Assembly: GCA_951812925.1 (NCBI GenBank)
Contig: OX638372.1
Span: 6,758,001-6,822,000 of the forward strand
Length of the DNA stretch: 64,000 nt
Direction: 5' to 3'
Origin: Calliopum simillimum
Lineage: Eukaryota; Arthropoda; Insecta; Diptera; Lauxaniidae
Under the pieces are notes generated by a model that was given only the letters and a program-made list of their open reading frames with translations, did no database searches and was not told the DNA's origin. This document shows positions 31,691-45,184 of this stretch, one piece after another (position 1 is the first letter of the stretch; every line of letters starts with the position of its first letter). The position numbers were made by a program, and so were the translations under genes.

Positions 31691-34600
31691 AACTCAATAC
31701 TCTATTAATTTAATTATTATAGTACTGTATTATTAATATTAGGGCACAGATGTGGACGCCAATGAGAGCCATCGATTTGTGTCCTATCCTCATAGTATGT
31801 AGTAGCTCTCAAAGCATATTTCTCTGCTTGAAATTTGCTATGACCAATTTTAGACAAACATAAACAAAAATTTTGCAAAAAATTCGGTATTCAGTGAAGC
31901 AACATTGATGAAGACACAAATGACTTAACTCCGTCAAAGCCCATGAGGATTCGTTAACAAACAACTGAACTGAATATCAATGCATTGCGAACAAAAAAAG
32001 AAAAATCCTAAAAAGAGTACGTATGAGTGTAGCCCAAAAAAAGATTGGAAAAAATCGTGTTGAAATTTTTGAAAGGATAAACTGCTGCCAAACGCGCGGA
32101 AAAACAATTCAGCGCAATTGCACGGTGACAATGCAACATCGATGGCTTGTTGTGTTTTTTTGGCAACAATATTTGGAGCATAATGAACTTGTCAAATTAG
32201 TGCACACACATGTGACTCTTAATAAATACACAGAGCAACAAAAAAAAAAAAAAAAAAAAATAAAAATAAAATCCTGATGAAAAAAGGAAGAGCATGAAAA
32301 TGCAAAAATTCAAAACAACTGACTTGCAAAAGTGCCAGGAAAACAATACAGAAATACAAGCGCGAAAATTTCGCAAATACCAACGTTAAAGAGCTTTTTA
32401 TTTATTTAATTTAGCACTTTTTTTTTTGCTTTAAAGCATTTGTATAATGCCTTTCTTAAGCTTACAAACTGCCACCCCTCCGCCACACATACCGCTACTT
32501 CTCATAAAATAAAAGTTGTTTCTTCGAGAAGTAAACAAAGTTCTAGCAACTTGGCAATAATAAAAATGACAAAGTTTGCCAACCTTAATTTTGAAATACT
32601 CGAAACACTTGAAAACTTTAAGCGTTTCGTACTTTTTTGTTGCATGGAAATTTTCAACTCTATATTGCAATAAAAAATAATTGAAGCATATAATTAGGCG
32701 TACAGGAATGAAAAAGGAAAAAGGAAAAACTTTCATATTTGCGGGCAGTATATGAGCAAAAGATATTGATGTACAAAAAAGAAGAGAAAAAAAAAAGTTT
32801 ACGAAAAACGCAAAAACTTTGCGTTTTAAGCAGATTAAATAATAACTGTAAAATATCTGTAAAGATAGCGAGACACAAAAAACCAAAAAAAGAAGAAGAA
32901 AAAAGGGATAAACCAAAAAAAGTCCAAACAAAAACTTGGGTTAATTTTGTAAAGCGTTTCCTTGACAAAGTTTTCCCGAACATTGTCTGCTCGTTGCAAA
33001 AAGGCATGGCATGACTAAAGCCTTAAATAAATAAGGAAAAAAGGTGGCAATTTGTTTTACAACAAAAGAAGTTTTTTTAAAATTTTTAGCAAAAAAAACA
33101 AAAGTTTTTGGGTAAGAAAGTAAACAATTTAAATATTCAGCATCCGAATATTCTGCAGAAAAAAATGCTTCAAAAATGTAAACTTTTTTCGTTTTTGGTA
33201 AATTCTTTTTCTAAAAATCTAACAGGAATTTAATTAGATTTAAATAGAAGGTAGATTGTTGCTGCTTAAGAGTTATACTAAAAGTTAGTGTTCTCACATC
33301 GACCTCAAACGTCGACTTTCAACTAAAATGAAATCATTGAACAACTAGATCGAGCTATGCAATTGTACGCGGATTGAACTAATTCCTTTTAACAAAATCT
33401 ACCATTTTGATATGTGCCAGCAATACCTGCTGAGGAATCTACAAGCCAGTGAAGATGGCTTGGTGGAATAAAAGTTTCCTTGAAAAAATTGTTGGAGAAG
33501 AAAACCCTCAAATCAGAAAGGTCGTAAAGAGGGATCAAAGTCATCGTAAAGGATTCCATTCATTGGGAACGTTTAATTTTTGTTATATATTACTTTAAGG
33601 GATTACAGGAAGAAACCAGGGTAACATCATATTCTCAAACGCCGACTTACTCTTAAAATGCATCCAGATAACGAAAATAATTGTTCAGCCGGAGACTGAA
33701 CTCTTTTGTTTTGTTTATTTAGCAGGAGCCGAAAATATTTGATTTAAAGGGAATACCATTTCGTAGTTTGTCTGCTGCATAAAGTTGCTACTGCCACGTG
33801 AACTGCTGCTTTTGACAATGGTGGCTGTGATGATGGATGACCGTTGGAGCGATGCTGATGACCGCATGATGTTCCCAAAAGTAAAACGCAGAAAACGAAT
33901 GTCCCCACCAGGTGTTTTCTTTCTAAAGAGAAAAACTAACTTTTGACTAATTTTACGATATTATTTTTTGCAATTACTTAACTTTAGATTTGAGTACTAG
34001 TTTAAAGTGTTTTAAGGTTTAAACAAATTTAATATTAAAACTAATTATTAATGGAAACTTCGGCGGCCGCCGCTATTCAACGCATACGCATTAAAGTGAC
34101 AGAGATGGCGGTATGAATTGAAGAATTTTCTATGGGTACAATTCGCGTTGCCAGTCGCGAGAAATTAAATCCGGCTTTTGGGAGTTTATGCGTATTCCTG
34201 CGTAAACAACAATCTAAACAAAGTAAAAATACGCAATCAGTGATGGCTTACGAGTTCGACCAAACAAATCTCTAAGCCTTCTGACTTTGTGAGAAGCTGA
34301 CGGAGTAACGTTAAAAAAGCGACGTGTTTCTTGATTCTCTTAATATGCTTTGTGTTTCTAATTGAGAGTGTGCAGCATTATCTTTAAATCAAATTTGCTG
34401 TGAGTCTTCCCCGACAGATGTATTAACATCAACTCCAGGTCCATTTGGTATCGCACTTACATCAAGGATTTAAGCAACTGTAACAATGCTATTCTCATTC
34501 ATACATTTGGGTCAATTGTACTTTAGCGTCAACTCATATTTTTTTTTATAGATCTAGTTTATTTTATTATGCTGTTAATTCTAAGATAGAATATGTGATC

Positions 34601-36461
34601 AAAAAGTTTCGCACATATTCATTTTAGGCGATGATCCGGATATAGCTTTCAGAAAAATCGGTGTAAGTGGAAAAGTCTTGAATGGAATTCAAAATTATTG
34701 GTATCATATGATAGGTATTTGAACAAGCTACAAATTTGTTTTACAAAGGCTTTTAATGTGTCAAACATTTTCCATACGCGCTGCAAATTTTCTAATTGCA
34801 GAATAAATTCTGAAATTTCAAAATATTCCCTCTTAAATAATTGCCTTTAAACGAACTTATCAGTGAATTTTTCAATTCCACAAAATGTCTTCTTCTCCGA
34901 TCGCATACCAGGGTGTACGTGAAAAGTTTCTTGAAAATGTTTATTCACAAAACTTAGATTACTCGTGTTTGGAATTATTGCTAGCATTCATCAAGCCACT
35001 TCAGAGAATTTGATTAACTTGAAGCAAAGTTTCAAGCGTATTAATTTAAAATAAGTAATTTTTAGTCGAAAAAAAAAAACAAGACAAGCAGCAACATAAG
35101 TTCAAAGAAAAATCATAGTTTCGAATAATAACTACGAATTAGACGCTTGTGCCCAACGGCCAGCAACATATTCTCTGTAATTTGAATTTCCACAAAATCA
35201 GAACATTCACATTAAAACTTTAAAAACGGAAAAACCACATACTACAACACATGCCAGCGCCAAGCATACTCGAAACTAAAAACCAACAAGCCTCAACTGG
35301 CATCAACGCAAAACTTAACTAACATTCATCAGAGATGAATTTGCAGGCGCGTCAAGAACTTTTGAATTGTGAATTTCCGGCTAAAACTCTTGAAATCAAT
35401 TCAATACACATGACATTTACTTTGATCTTTGCTTGAGTTTTTGCCAAGAACATTACCAACTAAAAACCACAAAAACAAACCAAAGCAGAGAAGAGGAAGC
35501 AGCAAAAGTAACGAGTAACAACAAATTGCTGAATATTTTCATCTGAAGGAACTAAAATTTATTTAAGTCAAATGTTATACATCGTTATCCGCACACAAAT
35601 CTACTTGGCGCTCAATGACGCCCAGCCCAGTTTTCTGGGAGAAAACTTCAACTGACAGTTGCTTAACGATTGACATGAACATCACCACTGTCGAGCACAC
35701 ACACATGCACTTGTGCATGACACACACACACACACTGACAATATCAGATACATATAAGGTAAACAAATACTACAAGACACAGTTGTAACACATGTCCCCT
35801 CTCATAGGAATTACAATTGCGAAAAACCACAACAACTACGACGACGACAACTCGCAATGACAATAAAAATGTTGCATCATTGCCAAAGTGTCAGTGCAAC
35901 AACTATTACAGCAGCAACAACAACAACAACAACAACAATATGGAACAATAACGTTAGTAGTAGAAGCAACAGCAGCAGTTGCAGCTAAACAAACGAGAAG
36001 AATGCAGATCCTCTATGACTTTCAACGGTTGGTTGTAAAATAGGGTCATATCGGTGTAATAAAGATGAAGCTTCTTCTGTTGAGCTTAACACTGATGTCG
36101 ATGCTGACGATGCTGATGATGATGATGGTGATGCTGCTGATGGTGTTACTGATGCAGTTGCTGATAATGTTAATATTATGTTGTTGTGTAATATCGAATA
36201 TGCCATTGTTGGTTATTGTTTAGTTTCGAATTTCCATTAAATTTAATGTTTCTTCTCCTAACTGAATATATGTGCAAAAGTATTATTAGCAATGAAATGT
36301 CTGAATTTGAATACTTAGTTATCTGTAGTTATATATGAGGAAACACAGATATAAAAAGCACAGTTGTAGTGAAAAACATACTAATACAAAAGTAGTCTTG
36401 GGCTTGGTCAAGATGTTAATTGAGACCAAGACTGGTATTCGGTCAGTTAAAGATTATATTT
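31691..36461. other. Long AT-rich spacer with microsatellites, no gene seen
   Basis: A-rich and T-rich low-complexity DNA dominates 32230-33200, where overlapping open frames of 77-166 codons arise from composition alone. Microsatellites include a (CA)n patch at 35696-35737, (CAA)n near 35918-35938 and a GATGCTGAT-type trinucleotide patch at 36095-36170. A short GC-rich island, CGGCGGCCGCCGC, lies at about 34061. No exon or RNA gene is supported. Confidence 0.5.
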
Positions 36462-37150
36462 TTTGGTGATATAGATAATATTCCATGCGATCGATTTTTT
36501 TACGTTTTTCAATTACTCGGTCAAAAAAAAAAACGCTTTTTTACTGAAAAGTGAGGCTTCTAACGAAATAAGTGTATATGACAAAAAATGCTTAGAATTA
36601 TCCAAAAAATACGTGTGAATTTTTTCAGAATTTTTGGAATTTTTTTTTGTTTTATTTTTTGACCAAGTTTTGAAAAAATATAAACTAGATCAAAAAATTA
36701 TGAAAGCATTAACACGTTTATTGTGGACAATTTCAAGCATTTTTTGGCTTAAACACTTTTTTCGTAATTTCGGTTGTTTTTGAGTAAAAAATTGATTTTC
36801 CAACCACGTTATTGAAAACGTAAAAAATTCGATTTTCGGAACCGAATATTATCTATACCACAAAAAAAAAAAAATGTTTTACACGCCAAAATTTTTATAA
36901 TAACATAATCTTTATTTCTAAAGCATTCCTGGGTATCTATTTTATAATGAAAAAAAAGTTATGACCAAAAAACATGCTTTTTTAGCCAAAATATTCCTTC
37001 ACTAGAATCAAAAGCGCTCCATTGGTTTTTCTCAGAATAAGAAAAAAAAAAAAAAAAATTATGCAGACATCATTTCCTTCTAACTTTTGTATCGGTTTCG
37101 GGATGAATCTAAATTTCAACCCGGTCAAATAGGGGTGCCAGCCACTTTTC
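36462..37150. mobile_element. Foldback family F, copy 1 (left outer arm missing)
   Basis: The inner palindrome (GATAATATT...AATATTATC, about 36470-36858) is followed by the right outer arm. That arm has TCTAAAGCATTCCTGGGTATC, CCATTGGTTTTTCTCAG and, at the end, GGTTTCGGGATGAATCTAAATTTC. The left outer arm is absent. Related copies are at 40926-41405 and 46643-47475. Noncoding. Confidence 0.7.
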
Positions 37151-38223
37151 GAACATGCAATCAAGTCTCAATACAAATTTTTGAAGACCAAGGCCAAGAT
37201 CGAGGCCAAAGCTTAATGTTCAAGAACAAGACCAAGAATAAGTGATTAAAATGGTTTAAAAATCGTTTATTTTAGGACGAAATCGAAATACAGTTCCTTA
37301 GGCAATACTAAATCGTGGTCACGATACAGCGACTAAAAACCAATAAAACAGTGTAGCACAGTGGACTTCTGTCTGATCTTCCCAGAATCAAGTTTAGACC
37401 ATTTACCTTAAATACAAAATTTTCTGCAATATAACTCAAATGCATATTCCACATGAAATAGGGATTAACCTATCCTAGACAATTGAAGATACGAGTACTT
37501 TGAATGCACCGAACACAAACATTTGAACTAAACACTTAAGTAGCACACAGACACACAATTTCAATCAATTTTCAATTTTCGTATCTTGTAGTTTATCATC
37601 TATGTACTTGTATCCTTTGTATTCTCTGGATCATTTTATTTTTTCTTTCTTTCTTTCTTTCTGCTCAGCGCTTTTATTTGCAAGACACTAACGAGCTGAG
37701 TTAATGTCCTGCTTTTATCTGTTGGTTTTACAACTTACTTCCGTTTAGCCCAAACCAACGTCTCCCACATTTTATTCGTCTTTTTTGCATCTTTCAAATT
37801 TTGCACTTGTCAGGTTGCCAAAAGAAGACAGGCAGGTCGTGGAACTACGAGTACGTACTGCTGTTATTGTCATATAAACCAACACAACAACTAAGTCACC
37901 GTGTCTTGAGTAGAGAAATCTCTTCCAAATAGCAAAAAACATTCTTTGCAATTTATTGTTGTTGTTTCTTGGACTTTGAAGTATCTGAAGAATCATATAC
38001 ACGGTACGTTTTTGCGGAGTACTTGCATTATAATTTCTCTTAGATGCTGGATTTTTGAAACAAGCAAATATGAAATGAGTTACCGTTTTGGGCCAGAATG
38101 CCACCACAAAAGTAAGTATATACATCCATTAAGGGGTGAACCATTAACAAGTTCCCAAAGGGAAAATTCGATTCCCTAACCTGTTCGCATGTAGTATTGA
38201 GCGATCGAAAAACACGCTTGTCG
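37151..38223. other. Spacer, no gene seen
   Basis: Contains a (TTTC)n run at about 37639-37662. The open frames at 37772-38179 have no recognisable features. Confidence 0.45.
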
Positions 38224-38519
38224 TCAGGGTTGTGCCACTCGTGAAGTCAGGGTTGGGCCACATCAATTTTTATTTCGAATCGGTAAAATAACATCAATCG
38301 GTTTTTCGGAACACAGAATATCAACAATACTGTTTTGGATACCCCCAAAGTTGACACGAACGAAAAAGTTGCGAGTTCTATCGGCATGCACCAGAAAGTA
38401 TCGAGTGAAACGCACTAGGGATTATCGATTTTTTCTCGGCCTTCGAGATCTTCGCATAAGAATCCACCCTTTCTACGATTTTATCATTGGTCACGCCAAC
38501 AGTGAAATCAAAAACAAAC

Positions 38520-38720
38520 GAGGTCGCACACCAAAAAAGACCAAAAAAAAAATCCAAGATTTCTGCATTATATGCTTGGAAGTGATGCCCGCGAAACTGA
38601 ATCGAAATAATTCAATCGCATGAATTGAATGCAACCGAGACGTGTACTTGAAGTGAGTCAATCTCTCAAAATGTTACTATTTATGTATGCCCATATTGCG
38701 ATTCAGATTGTGACTAATGT
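38520..38720 (+). pseudogene. C-terminal fragment of a pogo-type transposase
   Basis: A Lys-rich linker leads to QDFCIICLEVMPAKLNRNNS, then a stop. In shifted frames CNRDVYLK and CDSDCD follow. The series Cys-x2-Cys, a basic middle, HLK-like and a final CDSD matches the fragment at 45852-46034. It agrees with the C-terminal zinc-finger tail I associate with insect pogo-family transposases. Catalytic residues are absent and frames are broken, so it is a relic. Confidence 0.6.
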
Positions 38721-38850
38721 ATTATGGAGATTTTTCATCGAAATTTTGTATAATCGAATGAAAAACAATAAAAATTTTCATACATATTCATTACACGCAA
38801 TTTTGATACAAATTTCATCGATATATGGTGGTGGCCCAACCCTGACTACT

Positions 38851-39510
38851 TTTTTTATACCCTACACTCAGGGTATATTCACTTTGTCCTTCCGTTTGTA
38901 ACGCAGAGAAGGAGGCGTGGCAGATATAGAAAAGTATATATATTCTTAATCAGCGTCACCTCTTGAGTCGATATAGCCATGCCCGTCTGTCTGCCTGGCT
39001 GGGTGGCTGGCTGTGTGTGGAAATACATTTTTTGGGAAAAATAAGCAAGATAATACAATGAAATTTGGTGCACAGCTTTCGTCGTCAAAGCTAGCTCGGG
39101 AGATTGAAAATGAACGTAATCGGTAAACGGAAACGCCTACCGCCCATACAAAAAATATATTCAAAATGCATCTTTTGGAGTATTTTTCACGATAATGCAA
39201 CCAAAATACACATAAATACTACGAATTATAAGCGCAAGCTTTGAGCAAAAACTGGGTGAATTCAGACAAGAGGGCGTGGCACCTCCCATATAAGCAAAAG
39301 CTTCAAAACGCTGTACTGAAAGCGTTTTTTGAGATAATCGAACTAAATTTTACTCAGACACTAAGAATTATAAATACAAGCTTTAAGCAAAAACTGGGTG
39401 AATTCGGAGAAGAGGGCGTGGAACCTCCCATATAGGACAAAATTTTCAAAACACTGCTGTGAAGGGGATTTAATGTTTGGCCAGGCCAAAGGTAACACCC
39501 TTACTAGTTT
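38851..39510 (+). mobile_element. Interspersed repeat R, forward copy
   Basis: Starts near TATACCCTACACTCAGGG, continues CTTCCGTTTGTAACGCAGAG, GGAGGCGTGGCAGATATAG and AGTCGATATAGCCATG, and ends TTTGGCCAGGCCAAAGG then ACACCCTTACT. Inside are about two tandem units with GCAAAAACTGGGTGAATTC and CACCTCCCATATA. The same sequence lies inverted at 59225-60059. No coding capacity; family not recognised. Confidence 0.75.
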
Positions 39511-39679
39511 TTTTTAGTTTCGTCAATTACTTTTTTTTCCGAAATTGCAGCGAGTTGTCCTTAAGGTACGTAACAGATAAGGGTCCAAACTTTTAAATAA
39601 GACAATTTGGTAATATTCAAATTTATAAAAAAGATACAGAGGAAAGTTTCAAAGTGGCTCAACCCTGACTACATTCCCC

Positions 39680-40925
39680 TACTGCCTTTAAGTGACAAAC
39701 ATGAAACAAATGAAAAAAGTCCAACACGGTAAAATGAAACAATGTGACCTCGAAAACGAAAGATATTGAGTCTCTCGGTCTTGAAAATTTTCTAAAGATT
39801 GTTGAGAATTCAAAATTTTCAAGCCTTCTTTTTTCAAAGCAGTTGGGTTTTTAAGATGCCATTTTCCGAACAGAGAGATGATTTAATGCTCGAAATGGGC
39901 ATCACACACCTATTTTCTTTAAATAACCATACCATAATAGCCATATGTTAAGCTAACTCGGTGGCTGTGTGCATATACTAACTAAATCGTCTTTACTAAG
40001 CAAGTGAAAATGGAGAGTATTTTTGATAAATCAACTAAAACTATATTGTATTTAAGTGCTATTTTTTACGTGTAGAATAGCAGTAATAATGATTGTAGGT
40101 ACTTACAACGTCAACACCAACAACAATATAAAGCCAAATTTGTTTGGTAACTTCTTGATTTAGGCCATTTTTTTTTGTTTGACTTGGCAACCAGATTCCT
40201 GTAAAATGCGGTATGCCGCACATTCTTTTTCGGATTTCTAAGCCTGGATTTTTGTATCCTAACATAGATTTGACATCTAGAACATGTGAGAACTTTTTTT
40301 GCTTACAAAACCCTAAATAAATTTGACTGCAATAAAATCTAACGAGCTGGGGTACATTTATTTACTTTGTTTTTGTTGAGATTTTAGCCAAAAGTAAACT
40401 TTAGCAGCCTAAAGCAAAATAGTTTGCAAACTGATTTCCTTTAAGATTTTTGAAGACAATATATGAAATTTGGAATAAATTATCAAAAATTCAAAATATT
40501 TTTTTAAAATTTTTGGAAAAACGAAGAACATTAAAAAGGTTTAAAATTGCCGAGATATGTTTGAAACTCAAAAAATGTTGAAACATTTCATGAAAATTTA
40601 AAAAATATCGATAAAATTGATAAATGTCGCTTTAACCATTGATTGGCCCATTTCAATATTTCTCAATATTTTGAAAAACTACTAATTACACCCTGACGTT
40701 AACATACAAGCATACATATTTTTTGCTTTGCAATGCTAGGATAATGTAATCGTTAAGTCCACCACAACACTAAGGTTTCGTGTCTTTTGTACGTTTTGTG
40801 TTCCATGCAACTGCAACTTGTAAGAGACCGGATTATTTTATTGAATGCGAAAATTACATTCGCATCTCTTTTTGATTCGCGTGTTGGGATTACGTCTAAA
40901 AGTTGAATGTTAAACGAATGTACAT
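39680..40925. other. Spacer, no gene seen
   Basis: AT-rich, no recognisable gene, RNA or element end. 40450-40640 is rich in AAATTTTT words. Confidence 0.5.
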
Positions 40926-41405
40926 TAGGCCGGGGCGAAATTTAGATTCATCCCGAAACCAACTCAAAAGTTGGAGGGACTCTTAAAAACGATGTCTGCA
41001 TAATTTTTTTTTCATTCTGAGAAAAACCAATGGAGCACTTTTGATTCTACTGAAGGCCTATTTTGGCTAAAAAACATGTGTTTTGGTCATAATTTTATTT
41101 CCTTTGAAAATGGATACCCAAGAGTGCTTCAGAAATAAAGATTATGTTCTTACAAATATTTTGACCTTAATTTTTTTTTTTTTTTTTTTTGGGGTTAGAT
41201 ACGTATAATATTCAGTTTTAAAAAAACGATTTTTAATAACGAGGTCGGAAAAACGATTTTTTGCTCAGAAGCAAGGCATCTAACGAAAAAAGTGTATATG
41301 GCAAAAAATGCTTAGAATTGTCCAAAAAATACGAGTAAATTTTTTGAGATATTTTATAATTTTTCAAAACTTTGTCAAAAAAACTGGTCGCAAGACTGGA
41401 ACACT
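40926..41405. mobile_element. Foldback family F, copy 2 (left half)
   Basis: Begins GGCCGGGGCGAAATTTAG then TTCATCCCGAAACCAACTC. It follows the left arm through CCAATGGAGCACTTTTGATTC and GGCAAAAAATGCTTAGAATTG. Similarity ends near the palindrome centre. The start of the R1-like fragment follows within about 70 bases. Confidence 0.65.
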
Positions 41406-41469
41406 GCATTGAAGGTCCCAATGGATTTCAGACATGCAATACTATTTCAAAAGTCTGCAGCATAGCCCG

Positions 41470-42243
41470 GTGGTTACTTAAAGGAACACGGTGGAGAGGA
41501 GGCTCGAAGAATACAGCGCAGTAGTGACATTGGATATTAATAATGCTTTTAACACAGCTGAGTGGAATGCTAAAATAGATTCTCTTATAAATATGGAAGC
41601 ATCCACTTATCTAATAAATATGATAAAGAGTTACTTTTTGGAAAGGATCCTCGTTTGTGATTCGGATGATGGCCCAAGAACTCACCCAGTGACAGCAGAA
41701 GTACCGCAAGGTTTAGGGCTGGGCCCTGCTAAACACACCACTGAACTTGCCGAAAAGTGTAACACCACAATATTCAAACATGTTCTGCAATCAATGAGCT
41801 TGCAACTGGCTGAGCAAAAAATAGAAGCAGTGCTTTTAAGTAGTAGGAAAAAGGTCGAAACGCTGGAAAATCGAGTTGGGGGTCATGTTATAGTGTCACG
41901 TCCCACAATCATGAACTTGAGAGTCCTGCTGGAGCATCTCATAGCAGCTGGTAACAAGGCTGTACGCATGGGATCGGCTGACCCCGGACTGATGCCAAAT
42001 ATTGGTGGGCCAAAGTATGCAGCCAGGAAACTTTTGACTTCAGTTTCAAGTTTAACTATGATGTATGGAGCGCCAATATGGTATTCATCAACTAGTTTTA
42101 TATTGTATATGAAAGCAATGGTAGCAACACACAGGCCAGCCTCATTGAGAATTTGCTGTGCTTTCCGAACAGTGTCTGAAGTATCTTCAAATGTGATTCA
42201 CAGAGGTCATAGTTTTGTTCATAAATTTTATTTGGACTTATGA
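41470..42243 (+). pseudogene. R1-like non-LTR retrotransposon, internally deleted RT fragment
   Basis: A 250-codon frame (41491-42243, no true ATG start) shows RT motif A as VVTLDINNAFNTAEW, then VPQGLGLGP of motif B. It jumps at about 41727 to AKHTTELAEKCNTTI, a segment that in R1-clade proteins follows the catalytic (F/Y)ADD box. Downstream parts are recognisable: QLAEQKIEAVLLSSRKKVE, GGPKYAARKLL and YGAPIWYSS, then RICCAFRTVSEV. The deletion keeps frame but removes the catalytic aspartates, so no RT activity is possible. The N-terminal endonuclease and the 3' end are missing. The clade is inferred from the motifs. Confidence 0.75.
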
Positions 42244-45182
42244 AACATTAAAAAATTCTTTTGCATTAAAAAAAAGTCTTAATAAAGAAATCCCGGGATT
42301 AGATATGGGACTGCAAAAAGGCCAAAATCCTGGGACTGAAATCCCTAATGCACTTCCATTACTTCAGTAAAACTGTCCAATTCTGAGCACCATCGTGTGG
42401 CCACGTTAACTGTCTTAACACACGATTATTAGCTAAAATATTTTGTAAAGCAAAAATTAAAATTTCTTGCAATGCCGCGAGCTTATTGGCAAAATTTAAA
42501 ATGGGAACACTGCAGGCGGGTTCGATTTTTTCATTTCCGTTGCACTTGACAACATTGCAAAGGCAATTGGTGTGCGCATACACTTGTGTCCATTAAGGTT
42601 GCATGCGCGATTTACTACGCTGAATTCTGGAATCAAACGCTTGAATTCTTATGCCTTTTAGCTGATGTAGTTGCCTATAGAATTTCATATGGATGACTGT
42701 GTGTGGCTGTTGGATTGGCGGTCATATTGAAGTGCGTGTGTTGAGTGCTTTGTGGTGTAAGTCGTATGCCATGTGAATTTACATTGATTGCTCAGTGCAT
42801 TTATTATGTTGCGTTTTAGTGTTTACTTCAAAATGTCGTTAATATTTCTAAAGCATTTATTTCCTAATGGGTATTTCGTAATATTAACAATGCAGAAGAT
42901 ATAAATGCAAATAGAAATATATGCAAATTATTGATACAGCTACTTACTAGCTGTTATTGAATTTCAAATTGTTAAGAAATATCTAAGTAACATTATGCAA
43001 AAAGGATATAGGATAATGCCAAAACAATGCTTACTTGTATTATGAGGAACATTTTATAATCATACGAGGGCACATGAATACTGCAACGATGATGACGATA
43101 AGCTGAGTTCATTTGAATTGTAAAATTTACTTCAAAAATAACTCAATGTAGACGAGTAGGTACTTATGACACGTGTTGACAGCAAAGACGTTCGCTGTCT
43201 GGGTGATGCTAATGCGGTTAATAAAAGATGACGTTAATGCTGTTCCTACTGTAAGATCTTTAGCTTATAAGTGTTGCATGGTGTACGAAAATGCTGCCTA
43301 TACAAAAAAAAATAAAAAAAAAAATAAAACGACAGTAGCACGAGGATATAGACCTTTCGGAAATATGCCAAAAGAAAGATGTTGACTTTAAATAGACTTG
43401 TTATCAAGACATTTTTAAGATCGCCCTAATAATAATAGAGCTGGTGGCAGAAAAAATTATGTGATAAAATTCTTTTTGGCACCAGTCCCTTAGCAAAATA
43501 TATACCTTTTCTTCAGTTTGAAAAATGAGTATTCCAAATGAGAACATTTTGATGACCGAAAACAGGATTCTATAACGAAAAAGCCGGTTTTAGCTGAAAA
43601 AAGCTGACGTATCTTGTTCATTTATTTTTATGAAGCCCAATGCCCACTCAATATCATAGCTTCGTCTAATATCTGGATAAAGTACCTAAAGATGCCTTTC
43701 ACTCTGCTTTGCTCGGCAAAAGACAGTACTTCGTGAACGAGCCATAGGCACAGAGTAAATACAACCAGTAGCTGAGTCTATTCACTAAGCAGCAACTCGT
43801 TCCTTATGACCTACCAGCAAATTTAGACAATTTTAAATTGTTTTTTTTTTTTTTTTTTTTTTGGAACAGATGAATATTACTATTTTCGCTAGAAATGAAA
43901 CAAATTATTTTTAAGAACAATTTAAAATTCCATCACTCCAATGATTGCCTACTGGGTGCACACATATCTTTGCATATGTCTAGTAGAAATTATTACAATG
44001 TGGGTAACACCACTGACAGCGATATCCCAGCAAAAAGTGTTTTAAGACAAGAGCATGATGATGACGTCGACAGTGACATCAGCTTCTATTTTGATAAATT
44101 TTAAGTAATACAACCCAACAACTGCATATGAAATTCATACGCGCAAATGTTATATGACTCATATAAGTATGTATGTATGTGAATTAGTATTACAATAAGT
44201 TTCATTGTATTGGAACCTGTTGAATTTTGCATTATAAGTAGTTGCTTGTGCTGGCACCCTTCGTTACTCTGAAAATGGGGATAATAAAATGCGCTGAAAT
44301 GAACATTTTTAGAGCAAGTTACATTTGATGGCACAGACAAACATCACTTTTTGAGTATATTTAGCTGACTGAAATCAAGGATAACATTTGTTGCTTCACA
44401 TAATGCTTGTACGACGAGTAAATAAGTAAGTAAGTACGTATGTAAGCGTATGATAAAACATGAAACCTTACGTTTATATTTATCTATTCAACAGAAGATA
44501 CACTGATAAAAAAGGAAATAGTTATTTGTTGATTGAACTATTGATATAGCAACACGAAAAAAGGCAGTGTACCAGAGTGCAGACTTCCTTGAACATGTAT
44601 ATACCCTGTAGTAAAAATATGAGACAGTCTACAAAAAATACTTGTTCACGATTAGTACTAGCCCCCCGAAACTAGTGAAAAAGGGATGCAGTGGGGGCCA
44701 GTTTGATATCAGCTTGTAGTTTGTACGGGAAAATAAATTTGAATCGTAACGAAAAAAAATACAATTTTTGTTTTTGCTTTTGAAATAATTTGTGTTGTTG
44801 AAAAAAAAAAAAAAAAAGAATGAAATAAATGAATTCATTTTTATTAAAGTTGTTATCAATGTAATTTTACTTTATTAAATTTATTTCAAGAAAATAAAAA
44901 CTCAAATCAAAAAAAGAAAAAAAATATTTCCATACTATAGGTTGACTACACACAACACCACTGGTTGATGACTAGTTGTTAAAAGACTACTTGGCACTAC
45001 AACTAGCCCCGGACTGGTGTAAGCGTAATGCAGAAGGGGACAATTGAAATTTCGTAGGACATCAACACACAAAAAAGAACAGTTGTTTTTATGCAAAAGG
45101 GATTGAAGTCGGACTAGTTAGGGTTGGAAGAGGACTAGTTAATGAACTACACTTGAACAAGTCCATTTTGCCTGCAGGGTAG
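42244..45182. other. Spacer, no gene seen
   Basis: 42285-42345 has GGGATT/GGGACTG motifs that may be an eroded transposon end. A T-run occurs at 43840-43861. In 44640-45150 the word ACTAGT(T/C) or ACTAGCCCC recurs in both orientations. No exon is supported. Confidence 0.5.
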
Positions 45183-45184
45183 TA

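Larger units (their letters stand above)
38224..39676 (+). mobile_element. Pogo-like element remnant with paired TIR copies and a nested repeat
   Basis: GTCAGGGTTG(T/G)GCCAC occurs twice at the left (38224 and 38246). Its inverse, GTGG(C/T)(C/T)CAACCCTGACTA, occurs twice at the right (about 38830 and 39654). The inner pair encloses a decayed transposase C-terminus (38520-38720). The outer right copy lies beyond an inserted interspersed repeat (38851-39510). Either one element was split by the insertion with a duplicated end, or two related elements are nested. Confidence 0.55.

Noticed and set aside
32431..33014. Overlapping 77-166-aa frames on both strands
   Set aside because: A-rich/T-rich composition gives Lys-rich and Phe-rich frames opposite each other; no motif.
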